Below, one piece after another: positions 33,333 to 45,706 of a stretch of 64,000 nt of DNA. Within the stretch, counting starts at the first letter, position 1, and each line of letters starts with the position of its first letter. Below the pieces are notes generated by a model. The model worked only from the letters and a program-made list of their open reading frames with translations. It was not told where the DNA came from and searched no databases. Location of the stretch: assembly GCA_963402885.1 (NCBI GenBank), contig OY727103.1, forward strand, positions 13,046,085-13,110,084. Reading direction: 5' to 3'. Source of the stretch: Antedon bifida (lineage: Eukaryota > Echinodermata > Crinoidea > Comatulida > Antedonidae). The translations under genes were made by a program, and so were the position numbers.

Positions 33333-36300
33333 ATGGCAACCGCTGTAGAAAACCTCCTTTTGAAAGGCCTAAACAAGTTTTTACGACCGGTAAATTGCAC
33401 CGTTGTTGGAAGTAACCATAGCAGAACATGTTTCAATGGGAATTTCGAAAGGCGGGTTAGTATCTGTGCTTAATTCGCAAAGTAAAATTCGCTAACCTGT
33501 TAGCCGCTTAGCGATGTCAACCCGGTAGTATACGCGGTCGACTCACGTTTTTCGTACTCTGTGATTGGTGTTAGGCTGCTTAGCACCGGTGCTTAAACTA
33601 TCATTATTATGTAGGCTAGCATGGATGGTATTTTTTCAGTATTTTGTTACGTTTTAGGGTTGTACTTATTAACAATGTTGATTTATATGTTTTAGAGTGT
33701 TTTTCCATATCTTTAGAGATAATTAAGAATAATAAATAATATTTGTATTATTTTTTATACTAGTATAATTGACATTTTTTGAAAGGAATATTAAACTCCA
33801 TTTAAAAGAGCATGTAACTATTGTATAAGCAAAGAGGAAATAAATGAATTCTCTTGATATTATAATTCTCTATCTATACAGTATGTTATAGATACTGTAG
33901 TACATACTGTAATTAACATTATAAATATATCAGTCAGTAAATCTTAAATTAAATACATTTATACAAAATATCTTTTATAATATAATTAATAATTTGATAA
34001 TATCTTTTTATTGTATATTTTTTTTTAATTCCAGCATGAGCCTTCATTTGGTCTTCTATTTGACATTGACGGGGTGCTATGCCGCGGTCAACAAGTTCTA
34101 CCAGAAGCGACCAGCGCTTTCAAAAAGCTCCGAGACCGACACGGCAAACTACGCGTACCAGTTGTATTTGTGACAAATGCGGGGAATTGTCTGAGACAGA
34201 CCAAGGCTGAACAGCTGTCTGATATGCTTCAATTTAAGGTAGTATTACCAAAGAGATGACAGTATGCGCCTCTTGTCATTTAGGGTGGAGGGGGAATAAA
34301 GAATAATAATAATTTTACCTTTACTGATATTGTTATCCTCTTTTTCCCCAAAAAATCAATAAAATAGTGAAAATAAATAAATTTTATCTAGAACAACCTG
34401 CTAGATTTGGTTGTAAACATTATCCCATGATGTGCAACAGATTGCAGTGTCCACTTGAAAAGAACTATAGAACAAAGAGACATTGATTTAGAATTTCAAT
34501 TAAGGCAGTGAATAAATTAATATTAAAGAGAGATGAGGAAAATAAATAATGTACTGTTATTTACACTGTGGGATTTGCATGTCTGAATGGGTGGTTAATA
34601 TATGACTCACAGGTAATCCAGGTTTAGAGAATTTAAAGATGTATTTGATTTTGGATACCAAAAGCAATTATGCGGCATTTTTAAAGTAATTTTTAGTTAT
34701 GAGATACAACCAGTTTAGCTAGAAAAGTTTTTAAAAAGTTGAGGGTAGGTAGGGAAAAATAAACCTATTGTTTCAGGTTGGTTGAATACTATGAGGGTCA
34801 AATGGGTGTCCCCGCCCACCTTCACCCAGCATAACAACATACCTCCATACATGAATTTACTTTCTGTATCCCATATGTACTATTGTTATGATCACAAATT
34901 GATATACTTTAATAATGTCTTTTGTGGTTTAAATTTCAGATATCTTCCGACCAAGTTGTAATGTCTCATAGTCCTTTAAAGATGTGTCGTCATTTACATG
35001 ATAAGCATATACTTGTTTCTGGTCAAGGACCGGTGAGAGATATAGCAAAGGGGTAAGGTCTATACCAGTTGAGAAATTAGTCAGTAAGTTAGTACTTAAG
35101 GACCGGTGAGAGATATAGCAAAGGGGCAAGGTCTATACCAGTTGAGAAATTAGTCATTAAGTTAGTACTTAAGGACCGGTGAGAGATATAGCAAAGGGGT
35201 AAGGTCTATACCAGTTGAGCAATTAGTTAAAATTAAGTTAGTACTTAAGGACCGGTGAGAGATATAGCAAAGGGGTAAGGTCTATACCAGTTGAGAAAGT
35301 AGTTAACATTAAGTTAGTACTTAAGGACTGGTGAGAGATATAGCAAAGGGGTAAGGTCTTTACCAGTAAACAGAGTAACTAATACAAACATTAAGTCAAA
35401 TTCCATAAAGTACTTTAAATTAATGCCATGTAGAGAATTTAAGTTAATATGTATACACAAACAGATATTAGACAGTGTACAATAACTAAAAAATACATGA
35501 AAATAAATATCTGGGTATAATAGATAGTGCATTAAGCATGTTCTTACTTTTCTTTAGACTGGGTTTCCATAAGATTACAACAGTTGATGAACTACGTGAC
35601 TTGTACCCACATCTTGATTGCGTTGACCATTCCAGACGGAGAATGCTGCAGAAGGTAAAAATAATTGATCTTGAATAATAATGATAAACGCATTTGAAAT
35701 AACAGAGGCACAAACCAACCCTGTATATCCATTAGTGCTCTTAAGCTCTGTTGATCTACACTATCAAAAGTCTATTTGACAAAAAAATGTGATGTGCCCA
35801 TATATGGCCATGATGGTGTCATATCACTACCATAATTGGGCACATCACACTTTATTTTTTGTCAAAGTAGTTTGATAGTGTAGACAGAGCTTTAAGCTCA
35901 TTTTTACTTAATCTATATTGCCGGAAAACATAATAACATTGTTACATTTTTTAATTAACAATTGTTATATGTGATTTTATAGCATATAAAAGAAAAACAA
36001 ATTGATCACCCTCAAATTGATGCTGTTGTATTATTTGGAGAACCAGTGAAATGGGAACGGAGCTTACAGCTTGTGATTGACACAGTGTTAACGAATGGTG
36101 ACCTCAACAGTAAGCCTTACCAAGTGCCTAAGAGACACCTACCAGTCATTGCGTGCAATGTGGACTTGTTGTGGATGGCAGAAGCACATTTACCAAGGTA
36201 ATTTGTAGTATCTAAAGCTCTGTCTACACTATCAAACTTTATGTGACAAAAGAATGTGATGTGCCCATATATGGACATGATGTCATATCACTACCATATT

Positions 36301-39300
36301 TAAGCATATCCCTACCGTATTTGGGCATATCATGTTTTTTTTGTTAAACTAGTTTGCTTTAGTCTCTAAAACCACTACTTACCTTTCCTCTCAACCAAAC
36401 CCCCTCCTAATAACTTATAAAGATTTTTACTTACCTTTCCTCTCAACCAAACCCCCTCCTAATAACTTATAAAGATGATTTTTAAAATAAAGTTTTCAAA
36501 TTTGAATTTTAGAATTGGACACGGATCATTTTTACTATGTCTAGAAGCATTATATCAGGTATGTTTACTTTAGTTTATTTCATTCCAATCCAACAGCGAA
36601 TTATCGCCACTAAACAGGCTAGTTAAAATATGAGTGACTTCTATGAGTTAGATGAAGAAAAAAACAAACCCATATTTATCATTGTGTGCGACGAAACTGA
36701 AAGCTGGAGTACAAACCACTTAATAGTCTCAAAATATTGTAATATGTCCCCATATATGGTAGTATGCCTCCACGCTATTACTTTTTAAATGCTAGATACG
36801 CAACCAGCACATACTGCTGGGGCGGATCCAGACATTTTTGAGAGGGGGGGTCCGCCGATAAAAAGGGCACATCAGATATTGAGTATTTGAGCCACAGCCC
36901 CCCCATGGTGGGGGTTGTGGCGAAGCGAATTTTGTTACAGGACACACTTAGATGGCCGGAAATGGCACTCTCGCACGCAAAATCCATGATAAATGGCACC
37001 TTTCTAGTTCGCCGGAAATGACACTTATTAGCAGGGTATAACGATGCAAAATTAAAAGTTGTTATTTTTCAACCAATTTAAACATTATCTGTTGGTATTT
37101 TGTTTCAATATTCCAATAAAGAAAGAATTACGAAAATCTGACTTGTAGTTTTCGAAATATAGGGTCTAAAACATTGCCGAAAATGATCGTTTTTAGCCAC
37201 GAGCGTTGTAAACAAATTGCGCCATTTTTCGCTAAAATAATTACATATAATTACGTTTTATAGTAATTTCTTTTATATATCAACATTGGAAATATCAATA
37301 AAATATGTTATTAAATGTTTATAAAATATATAGAGTTGTTTATTTAACGGAATTCGTACAAATTCATTGCTCTAAATTTGTGTAGTACCGTTCAGTACAG
37401 AGAGATCACGTGACTTCTTGGTACACGCGAGAGAAAACATTCCGCTGTGGGTGATTCGCGTCCACCAATCAAATAGCCAGAATCCAAAATCATTCAACCG
37501 TGAGCTCTGCCGATCGCGGGAAAGCTCAGCTTTGATTGGCTTACGATGACATCATATCACAAAATGGTGGTTTTGTAGTTGAGCCTCACGTAATTTTCAC
37601 AAATATTGTTTCAAAAATGAAATAAATGAACCTTCTTTATGGTATGTGTGATTTTTCTTTAAAAGATTTGAATAATAAAGGCTTCATATCGAGAAAAAAA
37701 CAATTTTTTTGGCACTTATAATAAATATTTCTCAGAGAAAAAAGCACATGGCTTCAACTTGTAGAACTATATTATCTTGGCATAGGAAGACAAACAAATC
37801 CCAGGTCATGAGAGGCTCAACTACAAAAACAAGGTTGAATAGTGTAATTTCGATGATTTTTGAGTAAACAATCTACCGCGTATGGTCGTACGCGCTAGAT
37901 AGTACGATATTTTAACTACATTTTTTACATGTTTGGTTGGATGTAATGGAAATAAAAAATAGTTGATCTGATGGAATGATATGTAAATAAACAAATACTC
38001 AAAAGAATTATGTTTACAGTTCAATTATTTTCAGAATAATAATACATAAAAATGTGTTTACCAATGGACAAATAATCGAGTCAATGACATAGCGCGCATG
38101 GTAACGTACGCGGAGTTGAATCGTAAAAAGTTTACATGCGCCCTCTGTAGTATGTGAAACGATCTATTTTTAGAAGTTTAAGTAGAGATCATCACGCGTC
38201 ACCACCTCTCACGATGCTCTTTGATCGGCCGCCGTAACTTAACATCGCGCTCATTGTGATAAATTTCTGTTTTTATTTTTGGGGTTAGTGTAGCCTACTC
38301 TGTGCATACTAATATACACACAAATATGTCACACAAATAAAATATTGAACCTCTAAAAAAAGGGCACCCTTAAAATTTAGGGGGGGGGGGGGTCCGGACC
38401 CCGTGGACCCCCCCTCTGGATCCGCCCCAGTACTGTATATATGCATTGTGTCAAATAAGCCTGACACGTTGCATAAAGAATCAACCTTTTTATTAGTTTG
38501 CTATTTGTTTCTCTCTGTGTGTATTTTAACATTTTTCGATTTTTATTATGATTGTTGTGCTGCTTTTTGTGTGCTTTTTAAACAAATTTTATGAATCTTT
38601 GTATACCACAAGCAGAAGTTTGGGATAATAAAGTTTTATTGAATTTATTTGTTTGTATTTTTAGAAAATAACTGGGCACAAGTTACAATACACGGTATTG
38701 ACCGGGAAACCTAGCGAAATAACGTATCATTATGCTGAGACGGTACTTATACAACAAGTACGCAAGATGGGCTTAAAGACGCCTATTAGGACTCTGTATG
38801 CAATAGGGTGAGTGTTATACACTGATTAGTGTTGTCTTATTTAGGTACTTAACCCAATTAAATTCCTTATTTGATCTATTGGAGTTAATTCATTGTACAC
38901 ATGCGCCTTATTAAGGGCTGTAGTCACCAGTACGGTTGGTAAGGTTTCAACCTGACCACTTTTTCACAAGAGGCCTTTGACAACTTAGTAGCTTGAACAG
39001 AGATTGTTCTCTTTTCTTGCGAAAACCCGGACCATTTTATTTCTCGTGGCTACATAACTGCTTATTACTACGCCACAACTTATTTTTTATTTTTTCTTAC
39101 AGAGATAATCCTGCTACCGATATATATGGAGCAAACTTGTATAATGAATATATAGGCTCTAAGTTATTACAACAAATGAGCCAAGCAAAGTCTGTAGCGA
39201 TAGGGGGCAGCACAAGCGACATCCTTGATTCGAGCGAAGTTGAAAGCATGGAACATAATTGTGCCGAAATCATGGAATCGGTACTCGTTTGTACCGGAGT

Positions 39301-39460
39301 GTATTCCAAGAAAACCAGCCTGGAGGTACTGGAAAAAGACCCAGTAGACCACGGCCATAGAGACTTTCATTTTGTTCCTAAATTAGCTACACCGTCCATC
39401 GAAGTTCACTGTGTAAAAGAAGCTATAGAAGAGATTTTTAAACGAGAGAATTTTAAATGA
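33333..39460 (+). CDS. HDHD5: HAD-like hydrolase domain-containing 5 (CECR5 family)
   Basis: HAD-superfamily protein of the mitochondrial CECR5 group; the substrate is not known. Eight exons: 33333-33455, 34035-34238, 34940-35052, 35558-35654, 35983-36197, 36513-36558, 38665-38807, 39103-39460. They give 432 residues; human HDHD5 has 423. Motif I is FDIDGV (Asp51 and Asp53). Then come VPVVFVTNAGN, DQVVMSHSPLK, HILVSGQGPVRDIAKGLGF, VVLFGEPVKWERSLQL, CNVDLLWMAEAHLPRIGHGS, a late GDNPATDIYGANLYNEY (motif IV) and LVCTGVYS. The basic, hydroxylated N-terminus (MATAVENLLLKGLNKFLR) fits a mitochondrial targeting peptide. The end of exon 3 is tandemly duplicated with its donor. The intron before exon 7 holds a nested transposon. 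Confidence 0.95.
35027..35362 (+). repeat. Tandem array repeating the HDHD5 exon 3 end and 5' splice site
   Basis: There are five copies, starting at 35028, 35101, 35174, 35250 and 35326 (periods 73, 73, 76, 76). Each carries the last 25 bases of exon 3 (GACCGGTGAGAGATATAGCA then AAGGG) followed by GTAAGGTCTATACCAGTTGA. Copy 2 has GCAAGG in place of GTAAGG. Past the true donor the exon phase reads GGG TAA, a stop, so distal donors would not yield the normal protein. Confidence 0.92.
35744..35891. mobile_element. Palindromic MITE, family M (copy 5)
   Basis: Full-length copy flanked by TTA on both sides (35741-35743 and 35892-35894). It has both inverted ends and the palindromic interior. It lies in HDHD5 intron 4. 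Confidence 0.88.
36216..36358. mobile_element. Palindromic MITE, family M (copy 6, right end degraded)
   Basis: The left end AGCTCTGTCTACACTATCAA is intact after TAA. The right arm reads TTAAACTAGTTTGC and then departs from the family. It lies in HDHD5 intron 5, close after exon 5. Confidence 0.8.
36376..36476. repeat. Two-copy direct repeat, period 52 bp
   Basis: TACTTACCTTTCCTCTCAAC and the following 29 bases occur twice in a row without change, implying a very recent duplication. It lies in HDHD5 intron 5, about 35 bases before exon 6, so it includes the polypyrimidine-rich approach to the acceptor but not the acceptor itself. Confidence 0.85.
36817..38430. mobile_element. Outer DNA transposon (1.6 kb) with CTGGGGCGGATCC ends
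   Basis: The inverted ends CTGGGGCGGATCCAGA at 36817 and 38430 are flanked by TACTG on both sides (36812-36816, 38431-38435), consistent with a 5-bp target duplication. Near the ends are G runs (GAGGGGGGGTCCGCC; a run of G at about 38382). Most of the interior is a second, unrelated element (about 37020-38115), so the outer element on its own is only about 500 bp. It lies in HDHD5 intron 6. No transposase was seen. Confidence 0.8.
37020..38115. mobile_element. Inner DNA element, copy B of the element at 17749-18895 (inverted)
   Basis: Homologous in reverse complement to copy A over essentially its whole length (for example CTTGTAGTTTTCGAAATATAG, GGTGATTCGCGTCCACCAATC, AGAGGCTCAACTACAAAA). 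It begins near GACACTTATTAGCAGGGTAT. The far end is degraded, so the coordinates are approximate. It is inserted within the CTGGGGCGGATCC-ended element. Confidence 0.75.
38915..39062 (-). repeat. Dispersed repeat, second copy of 3600-3755
   Basis: Reverse-complement match to the TBC1D25 intron repeat, here in HDHD5 intron 7 and ending about 40 bases before the last exon's acceptor. The family is unidentified. Confidence 0.6.
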
Positions 39461-40645
39461 AGTAGGTCAAAGTTCACATAAGTATGGCAGCTGACGGTTG
39501 AGGGGCATGTGTACGTAGTTTGAAATGGAGGTAGTAGTCGTTAATATTTATTCAACGCAGAGAAAGTTGCTCTTTCGATAAAATCAACATCAAACTCTAA
39601 AATTGTTCTTGTTCTGGGAACATTTGCCCCTGGTGCAATGTTTTTAACCGTGCAAAAATATGATGTATTTATTCAATATTTGCAAGTTATATTCAATTTT
39701 TTTAATGAAACTTTTATGTAAACGCTTTCTTATTTAAGGAACTTTCTTTTTTGCAGTCTGTATCTTCAATTTTTCTAATCATGTTATTAAAAATAAATAA
39801 CTGGAATCTTAATTAATAATAGATTTTAATAGATTTTAAACAACCTCCTAATTGGGAAGGGTTGATATATATTTGGTATCTTTTTTCACTTATCGAACTT
39901 AATTTTATTCAAACTAAACATCTACAAACTGTCAACAAATAATCAGGTTAAATGATTTATTTTTAACAAAACAATTCCAGTAATAAGAATGTAATTGTTG
40001 CTATACACTTTTTATTAACATTTAAAGAGTAAATTGACCAGTTTTTATCAACAGAGATTATATTTATATATGTATTTTAAATTGTTATATATTCAAACAC
40101 TTTTTACATATTTAAATGCAATACTAGTGGTTAAGTATGTGAGGCAATACTATATTAATATTGCACTCTATTGATTCTCACCTAGCATAGGGCATGGATT
40201 AAAGAATAGATTAATCTGGTTTAAGTAATTATAATAACTAACTATCTTACCGGTTGATAAATGATGTGCATTCTATTCTTCTGCCTCTTTTTAAATGTTG
40301 AATTACTAATATGTTGTAACACCATCCATTCCATATAAGGTATTCCATAAATGGCAACAGGTAGCCAGGGACAGACAGACCTACTGGAAATAGATGACCT
40401 GCCTTGATGAGTCGGAGGTCATGTGAATTTATAAGGGAGGGGTTCCAATATTATCCTCTGCAAATGCATTTTAAAACATTTCATTCATAAAAATGGAAAT
40501 TGTTTAGTTGCTATATAGCACATAGACCATAGTGGGTGGATGAAAAATTACCAATTTTTAATTAATGTTTAGTTAGCATTGGTTTTATTTAATATTCGTT
40601 ACTTCTTGCCATATGGTAAATTATATTTAACCGCCGAGAGCATTT

Positions 40646-40903
40646 TATGACATAGTATGATATCAGTACTACACTGTGTAATATCATTATGACATAGTAT
40701 GATATCAGTACTACACTGTGTAATATCATTATGACATAGTATGATATCAGTACTACACTGTGTAATATCATTATGACATAGTATGATATCAGTACTACAC
40801 TGTGTAATATCATTATGACATAGTATGATATCACTACTACACTGTGTAATATCATTATGACATACTATAGTATGATATCAGTACTACACTGTGTAATATC
40901 ATA
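40646..40903. repeat. 42-bp minisatellite, six copies
   Basis: Units start at 40646, 40688, 40730, 40772, 40814 and 40856. The unit contains ATGATATCAGTACTACACTG and TGTAATATCATTATGACATA, and the ATGATAT/ATATCAT ends are complementary, so each unit can form a hairpin. Copies 1-5 differ at about one position; the sixth has a 6-base insertion. It lies 1.2 kb after HDHD5. Confidence 0.92.
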
Positions 40904-42447
40904 GTTATGAATTTGTTGCCTACTTTTGAATGTAACTTGCTTAACATTATTTAACATTTACAATAAATAAAAATTGGTAATTATACGGCTGAATTTGATT
41001 GGTTGTTGTCAGTGCAGAGGTGGATTTAGAGAGGGCGCATTCGTGTTCCCCTCTTATACACATTGCTGGGTACACCCCTGAACTTCAGGCCTTGTTCATA
41101 TTTTTGATGAACATTATTTATACAAATAAAAAGTTTTTAGATCATACTAAACTTCAACATCTCTATGCATGAATCAAAATAGGTGCCACACATGTTATTA
41201 AATTAATTAGATTTTATTTAAATAATAAAATACTTAAATAACAACATTATTAAATAAAAATATTACAATCTTTATTAGAATGAACACAAAAACAACTTGC
41301 AATATGTCATAACAATAAACGTGCTACAGAGGTAAATAACTTTTACTGCAGAAGTCAATCAATCTACTGCAGTAATTGCATCTTATTTGATATTATGGAA
41401 GTATTAACAACAACATTTTAATCTATTGTGTGTATTGTGAAACTATTGGCTAGCCATTTCATTTGTACCAAACTGGAACTGAACAAAATGCAACAATTTT
41501 AACAAGAACAGAATACCTCTTTCCTGTCCCCACCGCAAACAGTTTATTGGAATTTGCAGGAGCTATTAAAATTGATTAAAAACACCTAAAAATTCACCCC
41601 CAACCCTGCTTTACAGTGAGGATTCTCTAATTGTAAACACAATGACTGCTCAGTTATACCTTTTTCAATTCAAAACGTGGTGATAAATAAAAATGATAAA
41701 ACACACACTGTTAAAACTTGAAAGAGAAAACATTAAACATTTTAAACAAAATAAATTATAAATCAATTTCTGAATTTAAGTATTGAACTTATAATAAAAG
41801 AAAATTAACAAATTTAAGTCGTGCAAAATAGTGTTGTGTTGCAAATTTAGTAACTATCTCAATTATTTAAGCTTTATGTTATCGGCAAGAATATTATTTG
41901 TTTTTTACTACTACCCCCACCCCTTTTTTCCCCTTCACCATATAAATTTAGCATAAAAAAATGTATTAGTAAAACAGTGCATGTTAAATAATGAACAGAC
42001 ACTCACCACTTGAGTACATGCCTAATAAATATATAATAATAATGGTAACAAAATCAGTTAAAATTGTATCAAATTACAGTATTATTTCACCTTTTAATTA
42101 CGAAAATATATTTTCCCTTTTTGCACCATTTAAAAGTTTGATTGCTTCACAGACAAGTGAATAAAATAATTAAAAAAGAAAGAATTTGGTTACAAAAAGT
42201 ATGGTTTTGGGAGAATTTTGATTTTTTTTGGAATGGAATATTAATAGATGTTTCTCTCGGGATCTGAACAAATAATTTAAAAGATTTATTTGGTCATCAA
42301 CTATCTAAGCATTAATTAATGCTTAATAAGTACAAACAAATAAATTGAGCAAAAATGGAATGCATCTAAAATATAAATTACCTTTAAGTACAAAGAAAAT
42401 ACATAAACAAACATTCTGTACTTTGTAAAAAATGGAACTATGGTATG

Positions 42448-42516
42448 CAGTGACGTAACATAGAGACCTGAGGTCCCTGGTTTAGCCAGTGAGCGCTCAT
42501 AGCCGTTACGCCACTG
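42448..42516. mobile_element. 69-bp hAT-like mini-element with perfect 8-bp target duplication
   Basis: The ends CAGTGACGTAAC / CAGTGGCGTAAC are inverted, and ATGGTATG occurs immediately on both sides (42440-42447, 42517-42524). CAG tips with an 8-bp duplication are the hAT signature. At 69 bp it has almost no interior. Confidence 0.85.
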
Positions 42517-43546
42517 ATGGTATGATTAACATGCAAAATAACATATAATTAAGTGATTTGTATATTTTCAATAATATAATCAAAGTGCAAATATAATAAT
42601 TAATATGAACGCTAATATTGCAATGTGAACAAGCTTTGGAAAGACTAAATTGATAAGATCAGCCTCGACACTCCTAGCAATCATTCTACTGCAGTTAATG
42701 CAGTAATTCATACATGAAACATCCTATCAACAGAAATGAAGATACTGCAGCAACTGTAAAATACTGCAGTAACCAACTATAACCAACTCACATTTTCAAA
42801 ATTGTGAACCATTCGTTTGTAGAAATTCTACTTTTTTTCTTCTTATTTCAATTTTAATAAAAAATATTTATCACTAATGTTCCACTAAAAATATGTTTCT
42901 TTCTCCTTGACTTGAAAATTGAATAATGAACATACAAGTTCCATTCTGTTAGTGCATCAAATGTTACATTAATGAGAAGATATTCACAAATATGAATATA
43001 ATAATTACTGTATATAGAAACAATTGCATTATATTTACATCATGTCTTCATTCACTTACTGGAAGCTCACAAACACTCAGTTAAAAATACTCTACTATAA
43101 ATAAACCTACCACTTAAACGTACTGGGTTCACACTCAACTGGAATAGACTCATGTCCAGTGGATGGCTCCTCTATTCTCTGCCATTTTCAGACTTGGTGT
43201 GAACCATCCTTACTGAATTGGTTCACATATGAGCACTGCAAAAAGTATTACACATATCAATAGTGACTATAATTATCTTTGTATGAATTTTAACAAAATA
43301 GTTTCTAAAAATTGTATAGATGACAAAATTTGTCTCTGATAGAGACCAGAACAGTCAGAGTTTAACTCCATTTAATCAAATTAGCTTATTAAAAAAAAAG
43401 AAATGTTGTCATCTATGATAAAGAGTATATTTATAAATTACAATATTTGGGAATTTTGCAGGAATTAATATTATGTGTGACTACAGTAGGCTATATTGTT
43501 TGAGATTAACATTAGGGTCTAAGTACAGTAAAGAATGAGTGCGAAC

Positions 43547-45706
43547 TTAGACACCACAGCATCCCCAACCGTCTAATCGTTTAGTATCCATGTTTATGGT
43601 GTCGCCTCCACCAGCTTCAAGCGCTGGCCCACCTCCGTGCCTCTTTTTCAAAATGGTTGCTAATTGGTAGAACGTGTCGTCCACATTTGTAGAATCTTTT
43701 GCGGATGTCTCCGTGCACATCAGCATACCGTGATGGTTAGCCAACGCCTCAGCGTCGGTCAACTTGACTTCCCTTGATGCTTCTAAATCTTTTTTATTTC
43801 CTGCAAAAATATAAAATATAATATTAAAACGAAGGAAATAAATAAATAGGCACAAAATACTTGTTGAAAAACTCTTACTATATACACTTAAGCTCCGTCT
43901 ACACTATTAAACTTTATGTGACAAATGTGATGTTCCCATATATGGACATGATGATGTCATATCACTACCATATTTGGGCATATCAAACCTTGTTTGTCAA
44001 ACTAGTTTGATAGTGTAGACAGAGTTTAAAAGTGCAGTTAATTATTTTCTTTTAAAGAAACATCTTAAATACAATGAACTAGATCTGAATAATAGAGCAA
44101 GAATGTGAAGTAAATTACAATGCCTTTGAAGGCCAGCTGGTAATTAGATACTCAACAACAATCATTGGTAAAGTTCAACTAATTTAAGTGTCTTTCAAAA
44201 ACCAATGAAGCATGAACAAATTTAATGATAAGATCAAATAGCTTAAGTCTGGTTCTTAAGTGAATAATGTACTTATGGATAAGGAATGATAAGAATATAA
44301 ATAAACATGTTGAAATAATTAGATCAAAATGACACTGTTCCTGTACAACATGTATCCGACTGTAAATTTCACATGACAGTATAAATTTCAACAGACTATC
44401 AAACGGGCAAAAAGATTAAATTTAAATATGGTAGTAATAACCCGGTGTATTTCATTGTAATTGGGTTGAATTGTGTGTGGACAACACATACTGTACAACT
44501 TTCATCTTCCCTTTTGTGTCATATCAAATACCCATACTCTTTTGTCTGTCTATAAACGAATTAGCCTGACAAGATGTGCAAGAGGCAATGGCATTGTAGT
44601 CAGATGATACTACACACAGAGATATCATCCAATCTTTAACATTACATAGTTGATCTAAGATGCATAAAGCTCCGTCTACACTATCAAACTAGTTTGACAA
44701 ACAAATTGTGATGTGCCCAAATATGGTAGTGATATGATCAAATATGGTAGTGATATGACATCATGTCCATATATGGACACATCACATGTTTTTGTCACAT
44801 AAAGTTTGATAGTGTAGACAGAGTTTAAGACAGCACCACTTACTTACCTATAAGAACCTGAAGTACATTATTGCCAGCATACTTCTGTACATCTTCTATC
44901 CATCGTGGTATGTTATTAAATGATTCTTTTTTCGTGATGTCATACGCTAATACTACGCCATTTGCACTTCTATAATAACTCTGTGTTATTGTTCGAAACC
45001 TTTCCTGTCCTGCGGTGTCCCAAACTTGAAGCTGAAGAGAAAAATGAAAATTATCAACATTTGTTTTCTGTACATAGTAATAATGAATGTAAAAATATAT
45101 AATAAATGTTTAATCTGTTAGTAAATTTTCTAAATAGAATTATATTATAAATACTCCTCGTAAATCCTGTAAAATGATTTATATATTTTTTATGACCATA
45201 AATTATCCTTTAACAAAAAAGTACTAAAAAAATTGTTTCACCATTTTTCCACAATTAAAATACAGTCCTGTGTTAAAATTGAGGGGGCTAGACCAATATT
45301 ATCCTAGATCAGACCTACTACTAGGATTTGCCACTATAGTATAACTGGCCTAGAGAGAGAGAGAGCCTAGCCTTTCTTTAGTTTTATTAAAACTCTTCTT
45401 AAATTGACAAAACTATACTGATACCCTATTTTAGGTCTGTTTTCGACTGTATAATTAACATATTTTAGTTCAAAAGGTTATATATTAATATAAAAATTTA
45501 CAAACCTTTACTCTAGCTCCGTCAATATTTAATGTTTTCATAGTAAAATCTACCCCGATTGTTGCATGCTGTTTCTCGAGGAAGGCCCCGGACTTGAACC
45601 GCTGGACAACACAAGTTTTGCCTACGCCAGCGTCGCCGATTAATACGATTTTGAATAAGAAATCGAACGAATCATCGGATTCCAGATGGTGTGGATAAGA
45701 AGTCAT
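43547..45706 (-). CDS. RAB43: Rab GTPase, RAB43-like
   Basis: Small GTPase of the RAB43/RAB19 group, in vertebrates linked to Golgi-associated traffic. Three exons: 45506-45706, 44848-45031, 43547-43800, giving 212 residues, the same length as human RAB43. P-loop GDAGVGKT (24-31), IGVDF in switch [21 protein letters not shown] from about 71 (Rab family signature), NKKD (130-133) and ETSAK (159-163) are all present, so nucleotide binding should be intact. The C-terminus is GWGCCGV, a CCXX-type prenylation end. The first intron starts with a GTTTGT donor. The start is at 45706; no other in-frame ATG lies just upstream. Two MITEs sit in intron 2. RAB43 rather than RAB19 is favoured by the TMKTL and [10 protein letters not shown] segments. 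Confidence 0.93.
43891..44025. mobile_element. Palindromic MITE, family M (copy 7)
   Basis: Both ends are present (AGCTCCGTCTACACTATTAA left; GATAGTGTAGACAGAGT right), flanked by TTA on both sides. It lies in RAB43-like intron 2. Confidence 0.85.
44668..44825. mobile_element. Palindromic MITE, family M (copy 8)
   Basis: Both ends are present, flanked by TAA on both sides. The CAAATATGGTAGTGATATGA block is duplicated in tandem inside, giving a slightly longer element. It lies in RAB43-like intron 2, ending about 20 bases before the middle exon. Confidence 0.85.

Larger units (their letters stand above)
39461..43546. other. Intergenic region between convergent HDHD5 and RAB43-like gene
   Basis: About 4.1 kb, AT-rich. 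It contains the 42-bp tandem array (40646-40903), the 69-bp hAT-like element (42448-42516) and several TACTGCAGTA motifs (about 41344, 41372, 42686, 42760). The long 3' untranslated regions of both genes probably fill much of the rest. No gene was recognised. Confidence 0.45.

Noticed and set aside
36376-36476. 52-bp duplication in HDHD5 intron 5 as a splice-site array
   Set aside because: It contains no exon sequence and its CTTACC donor-like word is on the opposite strand to the gene.
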